Of a DNA stretch of 64,000 bases, positions 48,882 to 63,557 are shown piece by piece (the stretch's first letter is position 1; each line of letters starts with the position of its first letter). Under the pieces are notes generated by a model. The model had not been told where the DNA came from and ran no database searches. It saw nothing but the letters and a program-made list of their open reading frames with translations. Made by a program: the position numbers and the translations under genes. Source of the DNA: Parus major (taxonomy: Eukaryota; Chordata; Aves; Passeriformes; Paridae). Where the stretch lies: contig NC_031769.1 of NCBI RefSeq assembly GCF_001522545.3, positions 25,256,100-25,320,099 on the forward strand. Direction: 5' to 3'.

Positions 48882-51800
48882 AAAACTTGAGCTGTTTTTA
48901 CACAATTTGGAATATAGGTCCATGCCATGGGGCAGTATTTTGTCTTTGTTTCCCTGCTTGTTCTCAGCATTTTAGTACGTGACAGGTGGACACTAAAAAC
49001 ATGTTTGTAGTCTATATAGTGATAATAGTATATAGAAAATTGATTGATGAACTGGGGCACTATTGCAGTAATAATGGAGGACTTGAAAAAATTTAAATGT
49101 TCCATTTTCAGACATGGACCATTTTGCTGTGGCTTGTTAAACAATGCTACTCCAGCTATTTATAGTTGTTATCAGTATGCAGGTCTTGGGGAAGTGGCTT
49201 GATTAAGTTTTTTTGTCAGTTTTTCAAAGCCATTTCCCTCCCACTGCTGTAAAATGTGAGCTTAGGCTCTAGGTTTAATCCTGTTGTTTTTCTCACCAGT
49301 GCAGGAGATGTGTTTGTCTTTGGCTCTGCAGTCTGACTTGGATTGTTTCACGAATATGCTTGTTCTGGAGCTGCTTATGATTCCGATGGATAGATGTTAT
49401 TCTCTTAAGACACCTGTCCCTTCCCTGCCTCCTTTCAGCCTTTTTTGGTATAGATGCCTTGAACTGGCTATCCTACTAAGCCATTTTGTGTGGATTTTAG
49501 TGAATTGCTAGAGGTTCTTTAATGAAAGAGATTTCTGTGAAAACACTCCAGCTTTGAGCCTCTACAGGTCAGAGCAACTACCATTGCAGGCACTGACATC
49601 ATTACTACATGAATGAAAGCAGCATGGTCTGTTTTTTCTCCCATCATCATGTTTTCTACCCCTTCTTTCTAGTACACTGTAAAGGTTTTTGTTCTGTAGC
49701 AGCACCCTGTGTTTTTAGGACTGAAACTTTGAATAATACGATATTTTCTTTTAAGCAAATTTGAGAATTTTTAGTTGTTAGGAAACCATCAATACCAGCA
49801 GTATTTGATTAGTACTGTTACTGAATGGGCGAGAAATTGTGACTGTTAAATGTATATTTTTAAGGTGCTGGAAAAAGAGGGGTAAAACCTGATATCATAG
49901 GATAATCTGCAGTGTGCAAGTCTACACCTTTCCTCTTTCTTGAAATGTGTTCATTCCTTACTAGTAGATATTTTTTATAGTGTGTGTTCATGTTTTGGAG
50001 AGCTGGCAGTGGAAAAAGCGTCTGAATACAACAACACGTGGTTTTCTTAGAGGGAATATATCTGTTAGATCTCTGAGTGCATAAAAGTAATGTCAACAGA
50101 ATCTGAATCTATGTGGTTTATGACAAAGGATATTCCGGTAATAATCCAGAAAAGCCAAACCCTTGGACATGTCAGATAAAACTTGCTACTTGCCTGTGGA
50201 CACATCTTTTAAAGAAAAAAGCAAGTTGTTTTCTTCCTTGCCTTACCTGGATAAAATCAGAAGTTTCTGCTGTTATGTAAAGTAGCTTGTATAAATATGA
50301 GAATGTGTTTCCTGTTTAGTTTCTTTTTTTCGTGATATATTAATATTTTGTATAAAGGAGGGTGTGACTTCTCTGTGATTCAAACTCAACACTGCTCTCA
50401 CCAAATACTTTGATTTGTTCAGTGTTAACCCTGGTGGTACTGTAATATTATGCTCCTATATTTTTCTAACTTTCACTTAGACATTTTATAGTACAAACTT
50501 TTTTCTATTCCATTTCCAAATTTTAAAGACGAACATTAGTTTTAAGGACACATGAAAAATACTGTAATCAATTTGGCTGTTAAAGGTTCCCAGTGCCTTT
50601 TACTTCCCAAAATAACTCCTGAAGATTTGCCAGTGTAAGTGAGAGAAAGAAGTTGCAAAAGATGCAAAACAACTGCATAACCCAGTTTAGTGTAAGAAGT
50701 GCATATATCTACTTTAGGCTAGTGGAATGAGGAGTGGAGTAAAACAAGAAGTACTGTTGACCTCTAGACTTGTAAGGGATATCAATATTAAAAAACCACC
50801 CAAAATTTGTACTTCAAAAGGTAGAACTATTTTAATATCCTGGATTCAAACCATCCAATATTTTGGCATCATAAGCATTTATACCAGAGATCAAGAGGAT
50901 CTTTCTTTTATTTCTAGCAAATGTAGGTAAGGAAGTAATTTTTGTGATGCTTCCTATTTCCTGATCCCTTAATAATAGCAGTATTCCCATAATTGTATGG
51001 TCAAAACAGTTTTGCTCCAGCTTTGTCCCTCTCTCTTCCCAAAATAGCTTTCATTGGAATATAATATGATGACATAAAAGACCCTGGCTAAATTTGTTCC
51101 AGTTGTCCTGAGCTCAGAGCCTTTTTAGTTACATGTTTTAACATGACTGTAAATAAGAATGGTGTATTAGATGTCTTTAATGAATAATGCTTTATGAAAC
51201 AAATTAATTGAGCTTCTTTCAGGTGTTAAACTACAGGAAGGAAAAATAGGAAGGTATTTTCTTTGTTCAACTTGAATAATATTGTAGCAAGGCTTTAGCT
51301 TTGAAGACAGAAGCTCCCTATTGCATGGAAAAAAAACAGCTTAAGAAGTATATGATTTTACCTGTTTTAAATCACTACTTGACCTTTAATTCTTATTCTT
51401 TGGACATAAGCAAGTATTAGTGCGTTACATACAGCCAAAGTGAAGTTACTTGCCAACCTCTGTGTATAGTAAAATAGTAACAAATACTGAAATTTGGTTT
51501 CTGAAATTCATGGTTCCTGTGTTTTGTTGTTTTCATTCCCATGGTGGTGGGGTGAATGGAGGTTCTTAAAATGTATTTAAAAATGCAGGGAGGGTAGATC
51601 AATGAGTGTATCTTAGAATCTTATAAAAAGGGCAGTGTTCACCAGGTCTAGACTGCTATATTGCAAAAATTCACAATAGAAAGCTGGTTATTTTTAAAAT
51701 GGGTTGTGTGTTGCTACTCTGTATCATTATGAAAAAAATAATAAAAATAACTGATGCAGTAATTCTGAAGTTTTAGTTAAGTCTTGACTTGAAAGCAGTA

Positions 51801-52580
51801 GTTGTAACAATGCAAAACGGATTGGAAATAGAATATATACTCCTGAGTGTTTCAGTTTAAGTGACTATATGAAATACATTTTAATACCAGTTAATTAATT
51901 ATCTTAATCTGAAGAAGAAAATAATTTTTTTAACCTCCAGTGAAAAATGAAAGTTCGTGTTTAAATCAGGAGACAGTTACTTCAGTAGAGAACAGTGTTG
52001 CCAGCACTTGACAAAATAGGTAGTTCTTCATGGATTTCACATATATTCTTGTGAAGTTGTTAAAATAGTAGAGTTTAAACATCAACTAGCATTTTTAAAT
52101 AAGTATCTTTTATTGATGAAAAAAATTACCCTGTATTAAACATACATAACTGGAAAATTTTTCTTGAGAATTTAACTGTTAATGATCATCATCTTGCTTT
52201 AGTGTTAGTATTTAAATACATGTTTATGTTAGTCTTTCAGTCTAGCGGTCTCCCATGTAAATCTGTAGTGCTTAAACAATGGCTTAAGGCATTTTCAGGC
52301 AAGTAAAATGTTATTTACATCTCATCATTAGAAGGGATACATCACAGCAACTTGTCAGCCTGAAATTATGCCCTTTTCCTTTGTGTCACCATTTTTAATA
52401 TTTGGGTAATTGCAAAATGAAGAGCATTGGAGATCAGGGTGAAGGAAAATGGGTGTTTGTACTTAATAATCTAATTCTGAGTAATGATTTTGAATGTGTA
52501 TTCACTTCCCCAAAATTAGATAGTCCTTCAGTTGTGCTTTATTTTTTTTCCCCATCTGATTTGACTCTGAAGCTCATCAC

Positions 52581-52620
52581 TATACACATTACTATACAAC
52601 TATACATTACTATACAACTA
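52581..52620. repeat. Tandem duplication of TATAC-rich unit
   Basis: Two units of about 20 and 18 bases, each containing CATTACTATACAACTA, follow directly on each other. Confidence 0.7.
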
Positions 52621-53068
52621 GTTTTGGAGATTAAATGCTAAAGTGTAGAAATAGTCCTGAAAGGGATCAGAGACTTCTGCAGTGAGCAATACCACACAGG
52701 TACCATGACACAGTATCATGACACAGTGTGTAATAGCAACCCTTTGGAACGGTGAGTCGGGCTCTGGTTCTTACCTTTCTGAAGCTGTGATCCTATCCAT
52801 GGGAGCCCTCATCCATGGTTGAAACTGAAAAACATGCACTCTCAGGAATTCTTCCCAGCTGTGTGAGTCTGGGCTTAGAACCAGAGCTGTTCTGTTACAT
52901 GGCCCCCTTGGATTGTCTGGTGATAACTGTTCAGACAATGTCTCCTGTTAGTAGGACAGAGGAAGGCATGTAGCTCCTGGAAGTCTGGCTTGGAAGGAAA
53001 CACAGCCAGGCCAAGGATGGTTGTGTTGGGGTGTGCCCTCTCAGCCTGCTGTCTCAGGCCTTGTAATA

Positions 53069-53120
53069 CAATGATGATGATGATAATAATAATGTTTTGC
53101 ATTGTAATACAATAATAATG
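53069..53120. repeat. ATG/AAT microsatellite
   Basis: An (ATG)n run turns into (ATA)n, then the flanking TTGTAATACAAT motif and a short AATAAT run are repeated once more. A simple-sequence expansion with a partial duplication. Confidence 0.75.
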
Positions 53121-56100
53121 TCTCTGCCCTGGATGTCTTCATTTCACTTCTCCTCCTTTAGTATATGCACTTCCTAGCTGCTGCTGCTGCTGATTCTTGC
53201 CAAATTATTCACCCTGTTAGATTAGTTTTCCCTGACAGGGAGAAAAAACACCCAGAAGGTGTGAGTGTCTACACTCAAGCAGTTTTCTGCACAAAAAAAT
53301 TGTAAATGGGAGATTAACCTAAACAGTTGGTGTTAGGTCAGTGAAGATGGTTGTGATGAGAGGTTTTAATTTTTTGTAATAGTAGATTTCTTAATTAGTT
53401 TTCCGTATTTTTGATCTTGTTGCTTTGCAGATTGTATATACTTCCCAGTAGGTCATAAAATGTTACGGGCTTGAGTTTTTAAACCTTAGTGCAAGGTACT
53501 GTATGGTTAGATCTCCTTATTGAGTGTTGCATATGTCCCAGTGATAAATGATGCCGCAGACATTGGTATTTCTAAGGACTTGACTTCCACTGTTGCTGGT
53601 GTTGAGAAATAGCTGTTTGCAGTGGATATTCTCAAATACAAATGAGTGATAACAGCATTAGTTCTTATATGCCATTTGTTTTGCACAACTTGAAACTAGT
53701 TTTCCACAAACTATGCATTGTTTCCTCTTTAGGAAGAAAGTGTCTCGTATTTTGCTCGTAAGAGCAGTAGATAGTAGTCATGATTTTTGAATAATGTAGT
53801 ATCCTCTCTAGAATATTTTCTTCTCAGTCTGCTGTGGGATAATCTAAACAAGAATAATAATTTAAATGTCTCTTTCCTTGAACAGTACAAGTTGCCTGTT
53901 TGAAGAAGGCTACCTTCAGCCTTCTTTCCTGTGCTCTTGCCACCAGGCATTAAGCAGTATTGCAAATGTGCTTCTGAATTTCAGGAGTTAACACTTATTT
54001 CTATCAGGTCATGGCAAGATCACGGGCATTCATACTTGAATTTGAAACTAATTTCTGTAGCTAAATTATTTGTTATAAGTATTAATCTGTTTTTTAGAAA
54101 TGTTTTCTGTAACAGTATTTACTTAGTCGTGAGACAATTATATGTATGGCAATGTGGGTATGCTTATATTATGTGCCTTTTAATCTCAGGTGTTTTGGTG
54201 TGTAGTGCCTATTCTGGAGTTCTGAAAGAAATAATTAGTAAAGGTTGGCTAGCTGGTTTACCTGGGTATCTGCATTTTTTAAAAGTCTTCGTGGTTAGGA
54301 AAAAAACCCAAAGATTTTAATGTCAGTCCTTAGGCTGCAGTACCAAAAAAATTTCAAAACTCTAATAATTGTTTGACATTTGTCAGCATTTGGAAACCAA
54401 GGTATCATTCAGAAATAATGTGTTCTTACCAGGAAACAAGTTTTGGCTATTCAATGTTCAATTACTAGCTAATTCAATTAATTGCAGTCTGTGGAAATTA
54501 CCCTGTAAATACAAACCCCACTTCAAATTATGTCATGCAGTCAGAAGTTGGCTATTGGGGAGCAGATTACCTAAATGCAGGTATAAAATCCCAGGTTTGT
54601 GAGCATATAGTTCTCAGGGTTAACAATGCAATTGCTTTTCTTAGATGAAGTGCTGTACCCATGCTGGGAGCAGAAGTGTTGCTGGATAAATCTTGAAAAT
54701 TTTGCACAGTGTTCCCATAACTCAGGCTACAGAGACAGCATGTAGGAACCAGCTTTACAAGAGCTATAAATTTCTGCAGGTATTTAACACGATCTCAGTA
54801 CCACTCCTTTTGCAAACCATGGCAGAGCTCCCTAGCCCAGTAGGACTAGAAGATGGTGGTGTATAGTAGGTGTCAGAGTGGTGCTGTCTGTGCTCTGGGA
54901 AGGTTTGGTGAGGGTCACATATGGAGTCAAATTCAGTGCTGAGTGTCAGCTAGTTGTTCTTTCTGGAGTCTAGAGCCCTGGAAAGTACATTATGAAAACC
55001 AAGTGGCTTTGCAGCATTGACTCTGAACTAGATGTTACACCTCCATATTCAGCATATATTATTCTAAATCTTTGTTACATTTGATATCTTAACTTTCTGC
55101 TTTTTAAAGCAATGAAGATTTGAGCTGCTCACTGAAAGTTAAACCCAGATTTACACTGAGTGTCCCAGAACAGACTTTGACCAGTGCGACTCTAAAAATA
55201 CCAACTAACTGCTGAAGAATGCAGAATGAGACTTAGGTTTACATAGTAGCTGGGAAGCTGCCAGGTTAAAGGAGAAGCTGTCTTCACAGAAGCAAGTTTC
55301 TGTTCAAGGTCTTAAAATCTTCATTCTTAACTGATAGCTGTGTTTGCTTAATTGTGGCAATTGATAGTGGAATACCACACTTCCTTTCTCTCATACTCCA
55401 ATTCCTCTGCTATTTCACTGTGAGTGGCTCCTTTGTTGTACCTGATACCCTGCCTGGAATAATCATCTTTGCGATGTTTTCTTCACCTACTAAGAAACCA
55501 TAAAATACATTTGAAATACTTGCTGTTCTTTTCAAAGGGAACAGGGAAAAGGCCTAATCTGGAAGAGAAAAATTTCTCATGGGCAAAAAAGTAATTAACT
55601 CATGTATGTTTAAAAGTAATGTGTGCTTGAGAAATATCCATACAAGGAAGAGACTGGAGACACATACTCAAATGTAGGATATTGTCCACATGGAAGATCC
55701 ATATAAACTTCGGGTGTTGCTGTAGAAAGAGAGGGTCATGGTTTCAAAATAATTTGTTTAGCAAAGTGTGCAGTTCATATATTATTTAAAATATTTTGTA
55801 AAACTGTTATATAAATCTACCTTAATTTCTTCCCAAGAGGGAACTAGGCTATTTAGATGGTTGGAGACTCATGATTTTGTTTAGAAGTGTGTATAGCCTT
55901 TAATATAAAGGATGCAGGGAAATCTTTTGACTGCAAGGTTTATAGCAGAAACTTAGACTGGCCACATTGAAGGTAGGAATTACCAACTGTAACAACTCAA
56001 AATTTGGGAGAAGCAGAAAAAATGGGTGTGCAGGTGCTGCACATAAAGTAAATGTTAGATCTAGCCTTTGTTTAGTCATGCAAATTTGCATGCATATACA

Positions 56101-59100
56101 GCAAAAAAAGTCCTATATAGAGGTTTGTTTAAAATTTGTGAATTTGAAGTAAAGTAGCTTGAAAATTTGACTAAACAGGGTTTCTCTGCCTTGAATACAA
56201 AGACAATCTGTTTTAATAAAAAATGTTAATACTATTGGAGTCTTTCAGATGTCAGAAAAGTTCAAGGATGTGATCTGCTTGCATGGACACACCTTGAAAA
56301 GGCTGCTTGGAATAATCAGAGAGCCTGCAGGAAACAGCAGGAAGGACTGAGGAAAGAATGTCATGTTACCAATCAAAACGTGAACCTTAGCTGAGAATTG
56401 TTAAAACATGAACAGACTTGGACTTTGTATGCTTCAAGACAGATAATAGAAACATGGAGATTGAAAAATGAGGAAAAAGTTGTAACCATTTGTTATGAAG
56501 AAAAAAGATCTGAAACTGATTGGCTAACATGTATGGTTTCAAAGTCAGCTCCAAGGAGTAGTAGCTATAGTCTCAGAGGAAATAACACAGATACTTATTC
56601 AATACTTTGCATTCACCAGAAAAAAGTCTTAAGAAATCACTTTCCATAAGGATGGTGATTTTCAACCCAGAAAGATGAAAAAAACCTGAAATTGCAAGGG
56701 ACGAGGATAATTTGGAATTAGGAATTACCAAGACTGTGATAAATACAGGTTGCATATTTCAGTAAAGTCAATTTAGAGGTCTCCGTTGCAGGATTCTAGA
56801 AAAGCCTACTCCGAAGTTGATGCCTTCAGATCTGAGGCAGACTTGTTAGTAGGAGTGACATCATTTGAGAATAGATACCTCCTGAGTATAGCAGGTACAT
56901 CATCGTCAATGCTGATGTTTAAAACATGTTGTGTGCAGTTCTAGAGTACAGAGAACTATTGGTGAAACTTTTGAAGAATTTTGAAGGAATGGTGGAAACC
57001 AGGAAGAGATGTTATAGTGCAAAATGAGCTTTCCAAGTGGTGTCATGCTAACCAGGTTGTTTTGATGAGAAAACCGCTCTCCTAGATGGGAAGTAGATCT
57101 TATCTGTTTAGGCAAATTTTGAAATTAGGGTGATGAAACCATTGATGAATATTGAGAGGTTTAATTAGCACACAGGAAGATTATGCAAAAAGAGTTTAAG
57201 AACCATGGGAATTGAAGTAATAAGTTTAAAATCTAGATTTAAAAGTAAAAAGTGGAAGTTAACATATGTGGGGTTGTACTTGATGAGAGTATCTTTTCCT
57301 CAAAGGAAGAGCATCTAATTTGAAAATTCTGTAGGGTGGAGTTGGATGATGGCGAGATCTCTAAACTGTCAACATGAAGTAACTAAAGAACTTGTGGGCA
57401 CAGGTCTGGTCTTACATGAAGAGCAGTCAGCCACACAGGGGCTGCTGAGGCATTAAATGGGGTACTGCACACCCTTTTGGTGCTCCCCAGTTCAAGTACG
57501 GTAAAGTCAAACTGGAGCTGACTCAGAGAAGGACTCACAGGTTAGGAGTTTAACTGTGTGATGCTAGAGGAAATGTGAATTAAAATACAGTTGCTTTATC
57601 AGAATCCAGGTGAGCAAGGCAGGGAATGAGTGGGTGGATTGGTTTGAGAGTGTAAATATTTATATATTAAACTGTAAGAAGACTTGAAACCATCAGGACA
57701 AAAAAAGTTCCTGGGTGATTTTTCCAGTAGGAATTGTGAGGAAAAATACCTACTGTAAGATGGACTTTACTCTGTTTTGAAGTGATTATGTGTTGTGTCT
57801 GTGATAGCTGCGAAGTGGGCTCCAAATTTAGGAAGTTGTTTCTAGGCCTTTGTTTCTATGTCTTAACTGATAATAAAAAAATAATTTATTTAATCATCAA
57901 AGTTGAGCACTTTCATTTAGGCAATCAATTTTAATCTGGTTTTTCATTTCTATGTTTCAATTTTTTTTTCCCAGAAAAATTTATTGTTCTTGTTTAGTAT
58001 AATTTGCTCTAGCTAGGAGAATGCTTTCTATCTCTAATAATTGGTGATCATTATGATGGCATTGTATAGCTTCTGTGCATTGATTATAGCTCTTTGTGTA
58101 TTTTGATTATGAAAATGGTGAGTTGTGCCTTCTGATTTGTTTTACTCATTATTATGTCCAGCTGCATTTTGATGGAAAGAAGAATTAAAGGTTTATAAAA
58201 CCTTCACTTTCTATATCTTATACACATCTTATAACAACAACAAAAAAATCCATTCAAATAATTAAGTTATTTGAAAAAAGTGTTCTTCAATTACTGAATC
58301 AACTCTGTGTGTTTATAATGACCTTCAGTATTTTAATTATTAATATGCTGGGAGAAAAAATAACACCCCAAGCTTTAGTGCTGTTCTTGGTTTCCAGTTT
58401 GGTTCCCAATATTGGATACATAGACTAGATGATTCAGCAGATCTAAATTAATGAACTAAAAGGAGGGAAATTCACTGTATCTGCTGAAGTACCCAGCAGT
58501 TAGTGGATGGTTGTTTCAGTGCTTTTTCCCAAGTACTTAGCTGCTGAGCTCAAATCAAATTTGTCTTAACTTTCTAGTACAAACACTTTTTAGATACTTC
58601 TAAATTATTAAATGATACTAAGTTTAGGTATTTGTGTATTATTTAAATTTGAAGTAATACTTTTACAAAAAAAAAATATCCTAAAAGCATGAAATACATA
58701 AAAACCTGGAATTTGGGGTTTTTTACCTCCTTGTCATCCTGCTAGAAGAGTGCAAGTGTGTAGGTTACATATGCTGAACAAAGCAGGCTTTTGTGACATT
58801 AAATCCTTCAGGTCCTATACATGCCAGCAGTAATCCTCGTTAGCAGAATAGTTTAGTTTTAGCAGGCTGAAACTTTCTGCCATATGGTTTGTTTACTTTT
58901 CTTTTGGAGATTAGAGCGTTCTTTCTGTGTTTGATCTCTAAGGATAATGTTGATTTTAAACAGGGGAGTTTTGCTGTGAACAAAATCTGACTTCTGAAAG
59001 ATATTCATAGTCACATTTTACTTGACCTGTGGTTGAGGGGAATAAGGGATATGAGGCAGAGACCTTGCAGAGATATGAATAGGCAACTAGGACTTTCAGC

Positions 59101-62100
59101 CAACTGTAGATCCAGTGAAATACGCCTAAAATTCATCCATGTGTTCAACTTCCTCTGGTATCCATACTAGCCTTGCCACTGTGCCTTCCTGTGTGGTTAG
59201 GTGAGCAGAGCTGTATGTCCTTGGGAGTTGTGCATGAAACCTCTGTTATGGAAGGAAATGCCTTAACCTATGGGTTGGATTCGGTGAGTAAGCAGAAGAT
59301 CTCTTCCCTTTCTAGATGACTTAGTCATAGGTATAAAAGATAACTCAATATAGTTGATTCCTAAATCCCTTACTGTGGGACAGTGTGTGTACCGTTTTCC
59401 TTTGATGGAACAAGCTGGTTTGGTTTTATGTTGTTTTCCCAGTATAGCTGATGTCCTGTCTTGATAGACTTCTGCTTCTTGCAGTTCAGTCTGAACTCTC
59501 ATAAACGTTGTCAAACATTTGTCAAAACCAAATCTGCCCTGAGTGCCAGGCTCTAAAATGGTCTGTGTGGAAGACTGGCTCCCCCTTTTTTGTTTTTTCT
59601 TTTTCCTCCCTGAGGAATTCTGGATGTAGAAAGCGCATGGACCTGGACCTCTGAAAAGATCTTTGCTCTCAAGAAGTAGCCTGCTTTCTGCTTTTTCCGT
59701 TTTGGTTGTTGAAGCCTTGGTTAGATTATGGTGCTGCTCTGTGCTGACTTTTTTTTTGCCCCTTCAATTAGGATAGTGAGAGGAAATTAGAGTGGATTGT
59801 GTCTCTCTTTAGAATAGTAACTTCAGAATGTCATCCCTCTTCATTTTCAGTCATTCTCTCTCTTGATGTCTAAAGATAGAAACGGGGAATAATTTCTGAA
59901 GTTGATACAACCCAACCAAAACCAGTGTGGTGCACATAGTGAAAACACATTTTAGGGAGCTGAATGTAAAGTACTTTAGAGATGTATCAGAAAGTAATTT
60001 TAAGACTGTCTCTTCTTATATTCTCGTAGAATTATCATTTTGGTAGCAAAACACTGTACTGCCTTTTAAATGTTTGAAAACACTAGTATTTTGTTTTGTT
60101 TTAAGCTATTAAAGAGATTAGGCTATTTAATTTGAAATTATGAAGGAAAAGTGCGGTAATTTCACGGTTTTTCTTTTCAATTACATAAAAGGGTGCTGTG
60201 GGTTTTTTTAAGATCCTACTTAAAATCCTATTTTTTGTTATTTTGTATGAGCAGTACACGGCGAACAGCATGCTCTTTGTTGCTCTGCACCTTTCTGAAC
60301 TATTAATGCAGTCATGCAGCCAGTTAACAGATTGGGTCAGAAACAAGTCTGTCAGTCACTGGCAACTGGGAAATGTCTTTTGAGCCAATAGATCTCTTTG
60401 CTTCTCTGGAGTAAAACTTCAGGGGACCCCAAATCCCTTGTTAATCTTTTTCATGAGAGATTTTGGCTCCAATTACAAGAGAAAAGCCTTCTTGAGAATG
60501 AAGATTGAAATATTTTTTTAGATTGGCCTCTAAATCCCCATTATTCAGTCTTTTTCCTGGCAAAGTCATAGAGACAAGTTCTGCAAATTAAACGCGCACC
60601 AGTTTGGCTGTCTACCTGCATAATCAGAGCAGGAAAGACTAATCAGATAACATTCAGGTATCAGTACAGTGTCATTATATACTTGCTTAAAAAGCGAACA
60701 AAAAATGAAGAAATACTTCCCTTGACCAGACTCTTCAGAGACGGAGTCCTCTTGAATCCAGAAGTCTGCTTTTTTGGTACTCAGGCAGTCACTGTCCAAA
60801 GTAAGCAAGAGAAAAGGTATCCCTTTTTCATGCTTTTACAAGGTGTAACAGGAGAGAGGACTTTTAAGTAGGTGGAGGACAGTCATCAGTAGCTGCTGTG
60901 GGAAATGTGACCCAAGTGATGTCAGGTCATCATTCTTACGGGTCACTGTGGGCCACCATTCCTTCATATTCAGCTTTCCATTTCTAGTTCTTGATCCTAA
61001 ACATTCCCACATAATTCATTATTTAAGAAGCATTCACACAGACATTTCTGCATCTCATTGGGTTAGTAGATTGTTGTATATTTGCTGTCATATCTGGTAG
61101 GAATGTCCTAGAAATATTTGATGCTATTTTATGGTGGTATATGCAGTCTCTGAATATCCTTTGGGCCAGACTGCTTGAACTCTGACTTTGTGGCTCTTGA
61201 AAATAGCCTTAAGCAGACTAGGATATCCATCAGAGAGAGTCTTCCCAAGAGTATTTTTGGAGAAAATGCTTTTGGAGTTGGTATTTATTTCCTAGATAAA
61301 ATCTGAAATTCTTTAGGAATGGATGAGTCCTAAGCTTGGGACTCATTTCACTGGTAGCTTGTGACCAAAAGGTTGTGCAGGGTGCTAGCAACTAAACTAG
61401 AAAGAAATGACATATCATAGAAATTTATTGTGGAATTTAGTACTGATATTTCATGGTGTTTCGAGTTACTAGTTTAAGAAGAACTGTAGAGAAAAGAAAT
61501 CAAGAATGTTGTCTAACATTTTGACAGGACAGTGTCATGATTAGCTGACATCAATAATGAGGTGACAACATTAAAACTCCTAGTTTTGGAGAACAATGAA
61601 TTTTATTTTTATTTCATGTTTTTCAGTTAGTTTGAGAGGAGTTGGTGCTGTCTGACATTCTTAAGATAATTTAAGTCCTTCAAAATCAGTTATATCTATG
61701 CAAGTATGTGAATGGAAAAGTTCTGCCCAAATTTTAACTGGATTTGCTAGCTGTTGAAAGAAACATGGGAAGAGATGATGTTGACAGATGAGCTCTGGTG
61801 GATTGAGCTAAACCAGTTTTTTCAGTGTTACCAGTGCTAGCTGTCAGTCTTGCTGTTCTGTTGCAGGTGATTTTCCTCATTGCACTTGTGGCACAAAGCT
61901 ATTTAATCTAAAAATGGACTGTGAACATGGCTTTCAGATTATGTGCAGGTTAGCTGCTTCTATCCTAGATGGGAAGGCAAGCTCTTCATTTTAGAGCTGC
62001 AGCAGATGGTTTTATTTCAGCCCCATGTCCCTTTCAAAAGAGCTGTTGTGTTAGGCTCTTGCTGTCAGAGAAAAAACTGTCAGGAAAAAACCCCTTTTTC

Positions 62101-62340
62101 AGTCAGTCTAGGTGGTATAACTAGAATTCTCTTTGCTCTCAATGCAGCATGCAGAATTGTGATTTCATGCAGGTTATTTTAGTTGATTCCTGCTGGGAGG
62201 TACGATCATGCCGAATTTTGCCAGCTGTAGTATTCAGGTGGACCTTTGTGACATTTTGTGTAACATTTGTAACTAGAATGGTGTAGCAATTTGTCCTAAA
62301 TACATGCCATTAAAACTTGTGGCACATTTTAAATAACACA

Positions 62341-62466
62341 TAAAATCACAGGATATTCTGAGTTGGAAGGGACTCAAAAGGATCATTGAGTCCCACTCTT
62401 AAGAGAGCAGCCAATACAGGGATCAAACCCACAACCTGGGCATTATTATCATCATGCTCAACCAAG
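62341..62466 (-). mobile_element. CR1 LINE 3' fragment (reverse)
   Basis: The + strand reads AATCACAGGATATTCTGAGT, TGGAAGGGACTC, AGGATCATTGAGTCC and then GGGATCAAACCCACAACC. This is the reverse complement of an avian CR1 3' end (the subfamily ending in ACTCAGAATATCCTGTGATT). It is short, 5'-truncated and diverged. Confidence 0.88.
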
Positions 62467-63451
62467 CCAACCTCGATGGTCATGAGGTGTCTTGCCTTGC
62501 TGCAAGCATATGCCTTGCTTTTCTAATTTCTAGATAACTTCCTCAGGTAATGTTACACTGCTTATATGCTGTGATTTTAAGTTTGATTATTCTGGAGGTA
62601 GAGCTTAGTTTCATATGAGATGTCTCGCTTGTCACTGACTAAGACAACAGAATCCTTTGATTTAGCACTGCAGTAAAATCCATTCATACTCGCATAGGAT
62701 AGTGTCAGATGAGTTTTAGTCTGAAACTTGGATAAAACCAGTCTATAATTTTACAGATTTCTTAATATTGTTGAAGCCTTTCTGAATGCTGAAGTCCGAC
62801 AGCTATCTTCAGGAGCTGTTGAAGCACTTCAGGTATTTTGATTCTCAGAGAAAACTGGAGCATGAGGTTTCCAGCCAGCGGAAGTGATTTGGGCTGGGGA
62901 AGGATATTCATGATAGTAGCATCAATATCTCATTGATAATGAAAATTTGGGAAGAAGTATTATATAGTAGCTCCCTAGAGTAGTGGGAATCCAGACATAT
63001 GATGAAGTGAGAAAAGCAAGAAATAAACCCTGAGAGCAGTTCTGATATTTAGAAAACTACTTAAACTGATCTGATTTGCCACTGTTGGGGTCCAGTCCAG
63101 TGATGCTCTCCAGGGCATCCCATCATGTTTGAGTACATTACTGAACACGACACTTTGTCAAATGCTAATTTGCAGAAGTTCCTTCAAATGTCGTGCTTAT
63201 AGAGCCCTTCTCCTTCATTTTTTATGATCTAATAATGCATCATAAAAGGTGAGGAGCCAAAACTGTTATTGAACAGGCCACAGGGCTGCTACTGTTCTAG
63301 CACTCCTGGTGGTTTTTGCCCCTTATGTTGTGACAATTCTGCCATAATGGGGAAAACCCTCTGTTTATGACTTTATGGGGTTGCACTTTAGTTTTCATTA
63401 TGTTTAATTCAGTGAATTATTTTGCCAAGTGGATTCATACATCTGTGCATG

Positions 63452-63557
63452 CCATCTCAAAGGAGATGGAAGGAGCGCAGGTATGATGGAATAGGGATGG
63501 CATTAAATCCATCTCAAAAGAGATGGAAGGAGCACAGTGGTGAAATAGGGATTAAAT
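63452..63557. repeat. Tandem duplication of about 50-57 bases
   Basis: Unit 1 (63452-63508) and unit 2 (63509-63557) both begin CCATCTCAAA, continue AGATGGAAGGAGC, and end with ATAGGGAT and ATTAAAT. Unit 2 has short internal deletions. The core CATCTC...GAGATG is itself a small inverted repeat. Confidence 0.8.

Noticed and set aside
53931..54320. 129-codon + strand ORF in GLCCI1 intron 1
   Set aside because: The composition is that of translated AT-rich intron; there is no splice context or recognisable motif.
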